Shown here: piece after piece, positions 9,893-18,714 of the stretch
Layout: the number at the start of each line of letters is the position of its first letter
Numbering within the stretch: the stretch's first letter is position 1
Assembly (NCBI GenBank): GCA_015490295.1
Contig: WFYC01000066.1
Location: 62,001 to 126,000 of the forward strand
DNA from: Hydrogenimonas sp.
Lineage (GTDB): Bacteria > Campylobacterota > Campylobacteria > Campylobacterales > Hydrogenimonadaceae
DNA: 64,000 nt
Direction: 5' to 3'
Position numbers and translations under genes: made by a program
Notes under the pieces: model-generated
Seen by the model: the letters and a program-made list of their open reading frames with translations, nothing else
The model's database searches: none
What the model was told of the DNA's origin: nothing

Positions 9893-11242
9893 ATGAAATT
9901 CGGTTTCGTTAACGGTCAGAACATGGCACTGCTTACCGACATGTACGAGCTCACTATGGCTCAGAGCTACTTCAACGCCGGAATGAACGATATAGCGGTT
10001 TTCGATTTTTTCGCAAGAAGGACGAAAAATAGATCCTACCTTTTGAGTGCAGGGCTCGAACAGGTACTATACTATCTGCAGAATATAAGATTTTGTGATG
10101 AGCATATAGCCTACCTGAAAGAGAGCGGTAGGTTCAGTGACGACTTTTTGAGCTATCTGAAAAAATTCAGATTCAGTGGCGATCTCTATGCGGTGGATGA
10201 AGGTGAGATACTTTTCGAGAACGAACCGTTCATAACTGTAGAGGCACCTCTGATAGAGGCTCAGATCGTAGAGACGTTCATTATAAATACGATGCAGCTC
10301 TCGATACTTGTGGCCACGAAAGCGATGCGTTGCCGCAGTGTAGCACAAGATACTGCTCTCGTCGATTTCGGTCTCAGGCGGGCGCACGGCACCGATGCCG
10401 GCATGAAAGCCGCAAGATGCGCTTATATAGGAGGCTTTGCCGGAACTTCGAACGTTCTTGCGGCCAAAACATTCGACATACCCGCTTTCGGTACGATGGC
10501 CCACTCATTCATTCTCGCTCATGAAAGTGAAGAGAAGGCATTTTCCCATTTTCTGAAAACCTATCCCGAAAACTCCATACTTCTTGTCGATACCTTCGAT
10601 ACGATTAACGGTGTCAGACACGCGGTCGAAGCTGTAAAAAGGGCTGGCTTGAGAAACTTCAGAGGTATTCGACTCGACAGCGGAGATATAGAAACTCTCG
10701 CAAAAAAAAGCAGGCAGATACTCGACAGTGCCGGGTTCGAAAAAGCCATGATATTTGTAAGCGGCGGACTCAACGAATATAAGATCAAAGAGCTTATGCA
10801 AAAAAGAGCACCGATAGACGGATGGGGTGTCGGAACGGAGCTTGTCGTCTCGGCCGACACTCCCTATCTCGACTGCGCATACAAACTCGTAGAGTACAGG
10901 GGCAGACCGAAGATGAAGCTGAGTCCCGAAAAAGTGACACTCCCTTCAAGAAAACAGATTTTCAGAAAGTACGAAAACGGCATCATAGCCGAAGATAAGA
11001 TAGCGCTGATAGACGAAAAGATAGATGGCAGCCCCCTTATGAAGCGCTATATACACAGAGGCAGGATCGTCATGGATCCCCCCTCCCTGGAGGCGATTCG
11101 CAAAAAAGCGCAGGAGAGCTTCGACTCTCTGCCGCCGAAAGTCAGAGAGATAGAGAAGTCGCGGATGCCAGCACCCGATCTTGGCCCGGGACTTTCAAGG
11201 ATTATGAAAAAGTTGCAGGCAGATATCGAGAAGTCACTCTGA
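9893..11242 (+). CDS. pncB: Nicotinate phosphoribosyltransferase
   Basis: Joins nicotinate to PRPP to give nicotinate mononucleotide, the Preiss-Handler entry to NAD. Family motifs appear in order: LLTDMYELTMAQSYF at the start, GLRRAHGTDAG, GFAGTSNVLAA, the catalytic-histidine segment GTMAHSFILAHE, and GIRLDSGDI for PRPP binding. The 449-residue length is normal. AAGGGG lies six bases before the ATG. Together with pncA it makes a complete two-step route from nicotinamide. The 3' end overlaps the convergent eIF2B-like gene by nine bases. Confidence 0.96.
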   Translation: MKFGFVNGQNMALLTDMYELTMAQSYFNAGMNDIAVFDFFARRTKNRSYLLSAGLEQVLYYLQNIRFCDEHIAYLKESGRFSDDFLSYLKKFRFSGDLYAVDEGEILFENEPFITVEAPLIEAQIVETFIINTMQLSILVATKAMRCRSVAQDTALVDFGLRRAHGTDAGMKAARCAYIGGFAGTSNVLAAKTFDIPAFGTMAHSFILAHESEEKAFSHFLKTYPENSILLVDTFDTINGVRHAVEAVKRAGLRNFRGIRLDSGDIETLAKKSRQILDSAGFEKAMIFVSGGLNEYKIKELMQKRAPIDGWGVGTELVVSADTPYLDCAYKLVEYRGRPKMKLSPEKVTLPSRKQIFRKYENGIIAEDKIALIDEKIDGSPLMKRYIHRGRIVMDPPSLEAIRKKAQESFDSLPPKVREIEKSRMPAPDLGPGLSRIMKKLQADIEKSL

Positions 11243-12130
11243 ACAGAGTAACGGATGGAGCGAAAGTTTTCTGCATAGCTCCAAAGCCTCGCCCGGCGTT
11301 ACGATGCCATCCTCTGTTACTATACGGTCTATATACTCCAAAGGTGTAGTGTCGAAATAGTAGTTCAACACTTCGAAACAGCCATTGTCCGAAATCTCGT
11401 CGGGGCTCTTCGGGGGCTCTTTCACTCCTCTTAGTTCATAAGGCCAGAACTTCCGACTTCCGGCAAGCACGACAACCGGCACACCGCTCTCTCTTGCCGC
11501 CAGAAGCAATGGGTATGTCCCTATCTTGTGAACCAGTCCGAACTCTCCTATTCCATCCGCACCGATCAGCAGCAGGTCGACCTTGAGACACAAAAAGGGT
11601 GATGCCGCATCGGTAACGAGCGTGGTATCTGCCCCCGCTTCGCAGAGAGTCTGTGCAAGCTTCACACCCTCGTTTTTAGGTCTCGACTCGGTACATATTA
11701 CACGCATTCGGCTCTTGGAGGAAGCTGAATCGAGTAACGTATCTTTGACCAGAGAGCTGTATGAGTGCGTCATCACTGTTTCGATATCCATCTGCGTAAT
11801 CTTCTGGGCCGCAAGACGGCGGATCTGCCATGCCGACTCCTCCATACCCTCTATAAAAGAGTCGCAAAAAGAGCGGATCTCCTCCACCTCTTGGCTTCGA
11901 TCCAAAAAAAAGAGCAGATCGTTGGCAAACCGAAAGATCGACGCCATCATGGGTCTTGCATCGGCTATTGCGACTGAAGCTTCACGCAGGCTCGAAATAT
12001 CGGCACCGCTTCCGACCGCTCTTTTAAAAGCCTCTGCCGCTTTCAGTGTCAGGTATGTAGCTCCATGCAAAGAGTCTTCCCTTATACACTCTATTTCCGA
12101 TTTCAGGCTCACTATAGACTCTTTCACCAT
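11234..12130 (-). CDS. eIF2B alpha/beta/delta-like protein (R15P isomerase fold, catalytic Cys absent)
   Basis: Belongs to the family containing eukaryotic eIF2B regulatory subunits, MtnA and archaeal ribose-1,5-bisphosphate isomerase. An N-terminal helical part (about 1-125) is followed by a Rossmann-like part with ESRPKNEG, LVTDAA, GADGIGEFGLVHKIGT and GVPVVVLAGSRKFWP, all family hallmarks. The segment that carries the catalytic cysteine in the isomerases (THCxS) reads MTHSYSS here, as in non-catalytic eIF2B subunits. The conserved Asp in GADG remains. Function is therefore uncertain: either a sugar-phosphate-binding regulatory protein or an isomerase using other chemistry. It is a single gene next to the NAD-salvage genes, with which it has only a 3' overlap. 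Confidence 0.8.
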   Translation of the reverse strand: MVKESIVSLKSEIECIREDSLHGATYLTLKAAEAFKRAVGSGADISSLREASVAIADARPMMASIFRFANDLLFFLDRSQEVEEIRSFCDSFIEGMEESAWQIRRLAAQKITQMDIETVMTHSYSSLVKDTLLDSASSKSRMRVICTESRPKNEGVKLAQTLCEAGADTTLVTDAASPFLCLKVDLLLIGADGIGEFGLVHKIGTYPLLLAARESGVPVVVLAGSRKFWPYELRGVKEPPKSPDEISDNGCFEVLNYYFDTTPLEYIDRIVTEDGIVTPGEALELCRKLSLHPLLCSE

Positions 12131-12382
12131 CCGCCTCTGAAAAACTGATATTTTATTATTCTACAATTTTACATTAAATAGCTTTTTTGATCCCAAAATC
12201 GTAAAATAGCCGTCATCCATAGAGTGAAGTTGCGGTTTAAGAAGCTGCAGGAGAGTCCAAAAAGAGAGAGAACTCTATCGGATCTACCCTGTTTAATCTT
12301 TTCATAAATAAATTTAGGTTAATATGTTCATAAGTTTTTCTAACTGGCGATTATTCGTTTGGTTATGCAGGAAGGAGAAGAT

Positions 12383-12748
12383 ATGCCTCTGAAGATTACC
12401 CTCTTGACGGTGGTTGCCCTCTCCGCTTTGTTCGGCGGAGTGAGCGGCCGGGAGCTCGTCGAAAAGAGGTGCGGCAGCTGCCATATGGTTTCTAACCCCA
12501 CCATAGAGCAGGTAAAGCATATGGCCGCACCACCTATGTGGGGTGTGGCACGCCACCTTAAAAGGAACATTCCGCAAAGAGGTGAGTTTGTATCTTTCGT
12601 CGCCGACTACATCATGGAGCCGGCTGAAGAGAAGATTAGATTCAACAAAGAGGCGTTCAGGAGATTCGGACTGATGCCCTCGATGAAGGGGACCGTGACC
12701 GACGAAGAGGCGAGGCTCATAGCCGAGTATCTCTACGAAACCTATTGA
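12383..12748 (+). CDS. Small monoheme cytochrome c
   Basis: Periplasmic electron carrier. A signal peptide (about residues 1-20 of the chosen frame) is followed by a single heme site, CGSCH, and candidate methionine ligands in APPMWG and LMPSMKG. The C-terminal LIAEYLYETY helix is typical of class I cytochromes. The ORF track opens at 12359, but GGAAGGAG lies just before the ATG at 12383, giving 121 residues. A ~250-base upstream gap contains AT-rich DNA and no gene. The 3' end overlaps the WD40 gene by seven bases. The partner oxidoreductase is unknown. Confidence 0.88.
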   Translation: MPLKITLLTVVALSALFGGVSGRELVEKRCGSCHMVSNPTIEQVKHMAAPPMWGVARHLKRNIPQRGEFVSFVADYIMEPAEEKIRFNKEAFRRFGLMPSMKGTVTDEEARLIAEYLYETY

Positions 12749-13701
12749 GAGACTCTGCCGATACGCCAGAGAAGAACTCTGCCGCCCCGCTCCGAAGTCA
12801 GCAGAATACGATTGGCTACGAACCTTATCTGGTTCACTATCGCACCGTGACCGACCAGCCGGTCGGTCAGTTTTCCGCTTTTTAGATCGAAAAGCTGCAG
12901 CACCTGATCGTCTCCGCTTAAAAAGATACCTATCTTCGCATCCGGGCTAAGCCCGACGCAAAAGACCGGAAAATCGCTCTTTATGTAGTAGCGGCTCGAA
13001 TCGGAAAAGTAAACACCTATTTTTCTATCGTGTCCTCCGCTTACGAGTACACCCTTTTCATATGCCAAAGAGTGTACCTTGTCCAGATGAGCGGAGTTGA
13101 AACTGCGCACCGTTTTCAAGGTTTCTGTATCCAAAAGAGAGACGTTACCGGCCTCGTCCGCAAAGACGATCCTCCTGCCGTCGTCGCTCACGGCGAAATC
13201 CCCGATAGTGCTTTCGGACGGTTTTGCCCTGCAGGACTCATACCCCTCCTCTATCGAGTACGACACCACTTCGGAACCGAAAGTTCCCAAAACCACTCTG
13301 CCCTCACCTGCAAACCGAGCCTCTTTGATATAGAGTCTCCAGCTATCGCCGACAATCTTTTTGAGTATATAGTTTCTATATATCCAGACATCTCTAAAAC
13401 CCTCGTCTCCCACCGAAACGACAAGAAGCGACCCGTCCTTGGCATCTACACTTAAAACGCTGGCCGAAATCGGTCGTCCCGCGCCGTCTTTTACAGGCTC
13501 CAGGGCTATGCGATGGAGGAGTTTCGCATTTTTCATATCGAAGACATACACGACTCCCATGTCGGTACCGACAAACAGTTTTCCATTATCGACGGCGAAG
13601 TCGCTTACTATGCCCGAAACCGTAAACTCGGCCGATGGATATATATCGCGCCCCAACACGATGGATGGAGCTATAAGAATAAAAAGAAGAAAAGCTTTCA
13701 T
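12742..13701 (-). CDS. Periplasmic WD40-type beta-propeller protein (NapL-like)
   Basis: A signal peptide (residues 1-17, ending IVLG) precedes about seven degenerate WD40 repeats; the clearest are GHDRKIGVYFSDS, SGDDQVLQLFDLKSGKLTDRLVGHGAIVNQIRF and TSERGGRVLLWRIG. This architecture resembles NapL, an accessory protein of periplasmic nitrate reductase clusters in Campylobacterota, but no nap genes are present here. A propeller needs a partner, and the convergent small cytochrome c is the nearest candidate. It is immediately followed upstream by an orphan ABC ATPase on the same strand. The NapL link is inference from domain type and localisation. Confidence 0.75.
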   Translation of the reverse strand: MKAFLLFILIAPSIVLGRDIYPSAEFTVSGIVSDFAVDNGKLFVGTDMGVVYVFDMKNAKLLHRIALEPVKDGAGRPISASVLSVDAKDGSLLVVSVGDEGFRDVWIYRNYILKKIVGDSWRLYIKEARFAGEGRVVLGTFGSEVVSYSIEEGYESCRAKPSESTIGDFAVSDDGRRIVFADEAGNVSLLDTETLKTVRSFNSAHLDKVHSLAYEKGVLVSGGHDRKIGVYFSDSSRYYIKSDFPVFCVGLSPDAKIGIFLSGDDQVLQLFDLKSGKLTDRLVGHGAIVNQIRFVANRILLTSERGGRVLLWRIGRVSQ

Positions 13702-13719
13702 AGTATCGATTATACTCGA

Positions 13720-14307
13720 TTACGTATCGAGTTCTACAATACGGTCACTGCACCACTTCGCGAGATCGCGGTCGTGCGTTATCATCAAAATACCGACCTT
13801 GTCGAGTGTCTTTAGAAGTAGTTTCATCACATCGAGCTGAATAAGGTTGTCGAGTGCAGATGTCGGCTCATCCGCAAGAAGAAGTTTCGGCTTCATTAGA
13901 AGCGCCCTTATTATCGATGCCCGCTGAAGCTGCCCTCCCGAGAGCTCATGGGGTCTCTTTTCGAGCAGTACCGGATTGACCCCCATCTCTTCACATAAAG
14001 AGCCGATTCCGGAAATATCGGCGACATCTTCGATCTGATTTTTTATCGTATATGTAGGATGAAAAGAGCTGTAAGGGTCTTGAAATACCTGTGAAAACGA
14101 AGCCCTCTCTATTCTGCCTACCATAGGTTTCAGATTTCCGGCTATCAGCTCAAAAAGTGTGCTTTTGCCGCTGCCGCTTGGACCTAGTATCGTCACTATT
14201 TCACCTGCATGGAGCGACAATGAGAAGTTACGGTACAACAGCTTCTCTTTCGAATACCCGAAGGTCAGGTTTTCGATACCAAGAACCCTCTCTGGATTTT
14301 CAGGCAT
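13720..14307 (-). CDS. Orphan ABC transporter ATP-binding protein
   Basis: Short ABC ATPase of 195 residues. Walker A is GPSGSGKS, the Q-loop region is FQDPYSSFHPTYTI, the signature is ELSGGQLQRASI, and Walker B is LLLADEPTSALD followed by the H-loop THDRDL. The Q-loop wording resembles oligopeptide/nickel (Opp/Nik) ATPases, but the C-terminal extension of OppD/OppF is missing and no permease or binding protein is nearby. It lies between proA (2 bases) and the WD40 gene on the same strand. Substrate cannot be assigned; a permease elsewhere or a non-transport role are both possible. Confidence 0.85.
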   Translation of the reverse strand: MPENPERVLGIENLTFGYSKEKLLYRNFSLSLHAGEIVTILGPSGSGKSTLFELIAGNLKPMVGRIERASFSQVFQDPYSSFHPTYTIKNQIEDVADISGIGSLCEEMGVNPVLLEKRPHELSGGQLQRASIIRALLMKPKLLLADEPTSALDNLIQLDVMKLLLKTLDKVGILMITHDRDLAKWCSDRIVELDT

Positions 14308-14309
14308 AA

Positions 14310-15542
14310 CTATCTTATCTGCCCGTCACCGTATATTTTGTATTTGTATGTGGTAAGATCGTTGATGCCCATCGGTCCCCTTGCGTGAAGCTTGTTCGTA
14401 CTTATGCCCACTTCGGCACCGAACCCAAACGCTCCTCCATCCGTGAACCTGGTGGATGCGTTTACGTATACACATGCCGCATCCACCTCGTTCAAAAATC
14501 TCTCGGCGGCCCTGTAGTCGTCCGTCACTATCGCCTCCGAATGACCGGAACCGTATCTGCGTATATGGGCTATCGCCTCTTCTATATCTTTTACGACCTT
14601 TATCGAGAGTATATTGGCAAGATACTCCGTATCGTAATCCTCTTCGGTAGCCTCGCCGACCTCTATGATCTTCCTTGTAGCCTCATCGCCCAAAAGCTTT
14701 GTGGACTCGGCGTCGAAAGCGGTTTTAAGCATCGGCAGCAGATCGGCCGCCACCGCTTCGTCGACGATTAACGTCTCCATAGCGTTGCAGACTCCGGGGC
14801 GTTGGCATTTTGCGTTTACCGAAATCTTTACCGCTTCGGCCAGGTCGGCGGCTTCGTGTATGTATGTATGGCAGAGCCCTTTATCGTGTTTGACGACCGG
14901 TACGGTCGCGTTTTCGTTTACGAAACGTATAAGAGCCTCTCCCCCTCTGGGGATTATGAGATCTACATACCTGTCCATCTTTATGAGTCTCGCCACCCCT
15001 TCACGGCTCGCGTCGGGAAGAAGGCTGATAAGCGCCTTCGGAAGATTCTCCTCTTCGAGGCTTTTTTGTATTATCTTCGCGATCGCCTCGTTGCTCTGCT
15101 GTGCCTCTTTCCCCCCTTTCAATATGGCGACGTTTCCGCTTTTGAAACATAATGCCGCCGCATCGCTCGTTACGTTTGGCCTCGACTCGTAGATTATTCC
15201 GACAACACCTATAGGAATGGATACCTTCTCTATCCTGAGACCGTTTTCGGTCACCCACCCGTCCAGGACACGGCCTACAGGCTCTTTCAGGGCCGCTATA
15301 TCGCGCACTGCCTGAGCCATCGAAGCGATGCGCCCCTCATCCAGGTAGAGCCTGTCCATAAGTGCCGAAGATAGACCGTTTCGCTCACCCTCCTCCATAT
15401 CGTACCTGTTGTGCTCTATGATCAGGGTACTGTTTGCCTCCAGTGCATCGGCTATCCTGTTCAAAACTCTGTTCTTCTTCTCACCCGTCAGTGTAGCAAG
15501 TACGCTTGAAGCCTCTTTCGCCTCTTTAAGATAGTTTTCCAT
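14310..15542 (-). CDS. proA: Gamma-glutamyl phosphate reductase
   Basis: NADPH-dependent reduction of gamma-glutamyl phosphate to glutamate semialdehyde in proline synthesis. Diagnostic segments are GVVGIIYESRPNVTSDAAALCFKSGNVAILKGG, the catalytic cysteine region CQRPGVCNAMETL, and FTDGGAFGFGAEVGIS near the end. The 410-residue length is normal. proB is not adjacent. The gene follows gpsA with a one-base gap, so it is probably in one transcription unit with gpsA and the channel genes. Confidence 0.97.
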   Translation of the reverse strand: MENYLKEAKEASSVLATLTGEKKNRVLNRIADALEANSTLIIEHNRYDMEEGERNGLSSALMDRLYLDEGRIASMAQAVRDIAALKEPVGRVLDGWVTENGLRIEKVSIPIGVVGIIYESRPNVTSDAAALCFKSGNVAILKGGKEAQQSNEAIAKIIQKSLEEENLPKALISLLPDASREGVARLIKMDRYVDLIIPRGGEALIRFVNENATVPVVKHDKGLCHTYIHEAADLAEAVKISVNAKCQRPGVCNAMETLIVDEAVAADLLPMLKTAFDAESTKLLGDEATRKIIEVGEATEEDYDTEYLANILSIKVVKDIEEAIAHIRRYGSGHSEAIVTDDYRAAERFLNEVDAACVYVNASTRFTDGGAFGFGAEVGISTNKLHARGPMGINDLTTYKYKIYGDGQIR

Positions 15543-15543
15543 C

Positions 15544-16443
15544 TTAGTCTCTTCTCCTGTTAAGCAGATCTTTCAGACTCATCATAGGGTCCTTTCCTTC
15601 TATTATCGCATATACCTCGTTCGCTATTGGAAGATATATGTCATTGGTTAGAGAGATCTTATGAAGAGCTTTTGCGGTGGCTATACCTTCTGCCACCTCT
15701 CCGATCTCTTCCAGTATATCGTCTACAGCTCTTCTCTGCGCCAGTCCGAGCCCTACCCTGAAGTTACGCGAGAGTTTGCTGCCGGCAGTCAGAAAAAGAT
15801 CGCCGGCACCGCTTAGTGAGAGAAAAGTCTCCTCTTTTGCACCGAACTCCCGTCCGAAACGGGCCATCTCCACCAGCCCTCTCGAAACAAGGCTCGCATG
15901 GGCATTCTCTCCGAGTTTGAGCCCGGCACAGATGCCACCTGCAATAGCAATGACGTTTTTGTACGCACCGGCAATCTCGGCACCGACTACGTCAGTGCTC
16001 ACATAGGTCTTTATGAAGTCGGGAAAGAGCCCGCTCCACTCGATTGCGGCCATGCGATTTCTGCTGTTGAGCACAAGTGCCGTAGGCAGCCCCTCCATCA
16101 CCTCTTTCGCGAATGACGGACCGCTAAGATAGGTTAGATTGGACGCCGGCACGTACTCTTCGTATATCTCATTCAGGAAGGCCCCTGTTTCCGCCTCTAT
16201 CCCTTTTGAAGCGACGAGTATGGAGTGATCTTTGAAGCCGTAGCCGGCTCTTAACCACTCCCGTACCGCTTGAGCCGGAATCGCCATAACTATCATCTCG
16301 CACTCCATAGCTTCGTCGAGCGTGACGAAACCGGCAATATCCCTTTTATGGCGTGACGTTATCACCACATCGCACTTTTTCCCAAGCGCGAACGCCAGGG
16401 CCTGCCCCCATTTTCCAGCACCGATAACTGCAACCCGTTTCAT
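15544..16443 (-). CDS. gpsA: NAD(P)H-dependent glycerol-3-phosphate dehydrogenase
   Basis: Reduces dihydroxyacetone phosphate to sn-glycerol-3-phosphate, the backbone for phospholipids and thus the substrate supply for acyltransferases such as PlsC. The N-terminal Rossmann motif is VIGAGKWGQALAFAL, the substrate-binding segment is YLSGPSFAKEV, and the C-terminal catalytic domain includes GLGLAQRRAVDDIL. At 299 residues it is slightly shorter than the E. coli enzyme. Its start overlaps the end of the upstream RCK gene by four bases (ATGA). Confidence 0.97.
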   Translation of the reverse strand: MKRVAVIGAGKWGQALAFALGKKCDVVITSRHKRDIAGFVTLDEAMECEMIVMAIPAQAVREWLRAGYGFKDHSILVASKGIEAETGAFLNEIYEEYVPASNLTYLSGPSFAKEVMEGLPTALVLNSRNRMAAIEWSGLFPDFIKTYVSTDVVGAEIAGAYKNVIAIAGGICAGLKLGENAHASLVSRGLVEMARFGREFGAKEETFLSLSGAGDLFLTAGSKLSRNFRVGLGLAQRRAVDDILEEIGEVAEGIATAKALHKISLTNDIYLPIANEVYAIIEGKDPMMSLKDLLNRRRD

Positions 16444-17150
16444 CTTTTCTCCATCAGCTTCTTATAGAAAGCTTCCAAAGAGGAAGTCTCTCCCATAACC
16501 ACCAGAATATCACCCGCATCGAACTTATGGTTGATTCCGCGCGACACGAATATGAAGTCTTCCCCGAGCTCCTTGTCGGATATTCCTATCAGTATGAGTC
16601 CGTACTCTCTGAAGTTTATATCGTGTACACACTTTCCTTCAAGAAAGGAGTTCGGGGGAATCTCTATCTCTTCGATGCTTATTCCGTTGTCTACATATAT
16701 TATCTCATCCATAACACGAGTGACAGCCGGTCTGGTAATTATATCGACAATTCTGTTCGCACTCGATTCGTATATGTCGATAACCTTGTCGACCCCTATA
16801 AACTTCAGTTTCCTGGTATTCTCCGCCGATGTCGATACGGAAAGTAAAATGGAGTCATTTGAAATACTCTTTAGAGATAGAGCAAGAAAGATATTCAGCG
16901 CCATCTCATCCATAGCGCAAAACAGAATCTTTCCGTCGACACCTAGCTCTTCAAGTTCGCTGTCGTTGGTTATGTCTATCTGGTACGAAGTGACGATTCC
17001 ATCCTCTTTCGCCTTTTCGATATGCTTCTCTTCCGAATCCACGACAGTAATTTTGGAAAAGTTCACAGATAGCATCTCGTAAACTTTGGCACCGGTCGCC
17101 CCATATCCGAACAGGACAATTTCTAGATTACTGCTTTTTATATCGAACAC
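16440..17150 (-). CDS. RCK-domain protein (TrkA-N plus TrkA-C), partner of the adjacent K+ channel
   Basis: Cytoplasmic RCK protein. An N-terminal nucleotide-binding Rossmann fold carries VLFGYGATGAKVYEML, and a TrkA-C regulatory domain lies at the C-terminus (GDILVVMGETSSLEAF). There is no membrane segment. The ORF track starts at a TTG (17180), but AAGGAAGG lies ten bases before a GTG at 17150, which fits better and still overlaps the channel gene by 23 bases. The gene directly follows a channel that already has one RCK domain, so together they could form the two-RCK gating ring that other channels carry on one chain or build from an internal start. Confidence 0.85.
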   Translation of the reverse strand: MFDIKSSNLEIVLFGYGATGAKVYEMLSVNFSKITVVDSEEKHIEKAKEDGIVTSYQIDITNDSELEELGVDGKILFCAMDEMALNIFLALSLKSISNDSILLSVSTSAENTRKLKFIGVDKVIDIYESSANRIVDIITRPAVTRVMDEIIYVDNGISIEEIEIPPNSFLEGKCVHDINFREYGLILIGISDKELGEDFIFVSRGINHKFDAGDILVVMGETSSLEAFYKKLMEKR

Positions 17151-18714
17151 TCTGTTCCAGCCTTCCTTTGAAATCTGCAATGCTTACACTGTAGCCCATA
17201 ATCACCAGGATGTCCCCCGCTTTCAAAGGTGTATCGTCCGGTGGATTGAAAATGATGAAGTGACTCTTTTTATCACCGGCATCGAAACGTTTCAAAAGCG
17301 CCAAAAGTACAAGCTTGTTCGCCGCAAAATCGAAATCTCCGACTTTTGCGCCATCCAGAAAAGAGCCCAGTTTGACCTCCACTTCATCGATGCGTGCCGT
17401 TCTTTTCTGCGTTATTATCGCCTGTAGCGCTTCGAATGCGACCGGCTGTCCGATATATACAGATCCCAGCATTCCGGCTATCTCTTCTGGCATTATCACA
17501 TGGTTGGCACCGGCCATACGAAGCTTCTTCGCAACACTATGTTCGCTGCACCTCGCTATTATCTCCACATCGCTGCAGAGGCTTCGCGCATTGATCGTGA
17601 TGAACACGTTTATTATATCGTCGTGGGTCACGCATATGACGGAGCGTACATTTTCGCTCAGCTTCAGTCTAAGCAGAGTTTCACTCTTCGTGGCATCGGC
17701 CATAAGCACATCGCACCCATCCATCTCCGCTTTCTGTACTTTTGCGGGATCGCTCTCTATCACCAGGAAATTACGTCTGTTATCTTTCAGTTTTTTGGCG
17801 ACCAGCTGTCCAATCTTACCATAGCCGCAAATGAGATTAAGATCCCTCTTCTTGGCGATACTGTTCATCACTCTTGTCTGCTTTATCTCTGGCAGCTTTT
17901 CGCTGAATGCTGAAACTATGATTGAAGTTAGGAAAGATATTGCGCCTATACCGGTAAGAATCACCAGCATCGCAACCGCCCTGCCCTCAGTGGTGACCGG
18001 GGTGATATCGCCGTATCCTACCGTAGTTATGGTGACGACGGCCCAGTATACCGCATCGAATAGATTCGATATTTCGCTGTTGCTGTTTCCTTCGAAGACG
18101 TATATCATTATCGAAGCTATCATCGCGAAAAACGACAACAGCGTCAAAAGCGTATAGAGCTCCACCTTCTTGCTTCGCAAAATATCGAAAAACTGCAGCA
18201 GACTCCTGCTGTAGCGAAGCATTTTGAAGGCCCTGAAAAGTACGAAGACACGAAGCACCCTGATTTCGCGGTAGCTCGGAAGGATGGCGATAAGGTCGAT
18301 TATAGCCACGGGAGACGATATGTAGGCCCACTTCTCTCGTGAAACCTGCTTGACCACTTTCCACAAAGAGAAGGGCTTTTCAAAAAACTCCGACTCTTCG
18401 TAATGGGCTATTACCACTTTATGCACATCGCTATGGACCCATAGGCGCAGAAGGTACTCTACGATAAATATCCACGTGACAATGTAGAGATCGTAAAAAT
18501 CGAGCCAGTATGCGACATGCTCGTGAACGTCTATTACAAGTATCGTGACACTAGAAAGTATCACGACAATCATGAAAAGGTCGAAGTATTTTTTGTAAGG
18601 GTAGTCGTCGTTGTTGAGAAGATTGTTGAAAAAGCGCTTCACGCGCTGATAGCGCGGAGCGCTCTCCAGCAGGTACGAAAAAGATACTATCTGCCTTATC
18701 AGAAAACGTTTCAA
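17128..18714 (-). CDS. Voltage-sensor-type potassium channel with RCK domain
   Basis: Integral membrane channel of 528 residues. Six hydrophobic segments lie between about residues 40 and 270. The fourth carries a positive residue at about every third position (REIRVLRVF...FRAFKMLR), as in voltage sensors. The pore has the selectivity filter TTVGYGD. A cytoplasmic RCK domain follows, with [16 protein letters not shown] and a TrkA-C module at the end. The start is TTG, overlapping the gatB stop in TTGA. Potassium flux gated by voltage and by a nucleotide or ion ligand is inferred from the domains. The downstream RCK gene is coupled by overlap. Confidence 0.93.
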   Translation of the reverse strand: MKRFLIRQIVSFSYLLESAPRYQRVKRFFNNLLNNDDYPYKKYFDLFMIVVILSSVTILVIDVHEHVAYWLDFYDLYIVTWIFIVEYLLRLWVHSDVHKVVIAHYEESEFFEKPFSLWKVVKQVSREKWAYISSPVAIIDLIAILPSYREIRVLRVFVLFRAFKMLRYSRSLLQFFDILRSKKVELYTLLTLLSFFAMIASIMIYVFEGNSNSEISNLFDAVYWAVVTITTVGYGDITPVTTEGRAVAMLVILTGIGAISFLTSIIVSAFSEKLPEIKQTRVMNSIAKKRDLNLICGYGKIGQLVAKKLKDNRRNFLVIESDPAKVQKAEMDGCDVLMADATKSETLLRLKLSENVRSVICVTHDDIINVFITINARSLCSDVEIIARCSEHSVAKKLRMAGANHVIMPEEIAGMLGSVYIGQPVAFEALQAIITQKRTARIDEVEVKLGSFLDGAKVGDFDFAANKLVLLALLKRFDAGDKKSHFIIFNPPDDTPLKAGDILVIMGYSVSIADFKGRLEQSVRYKKQ

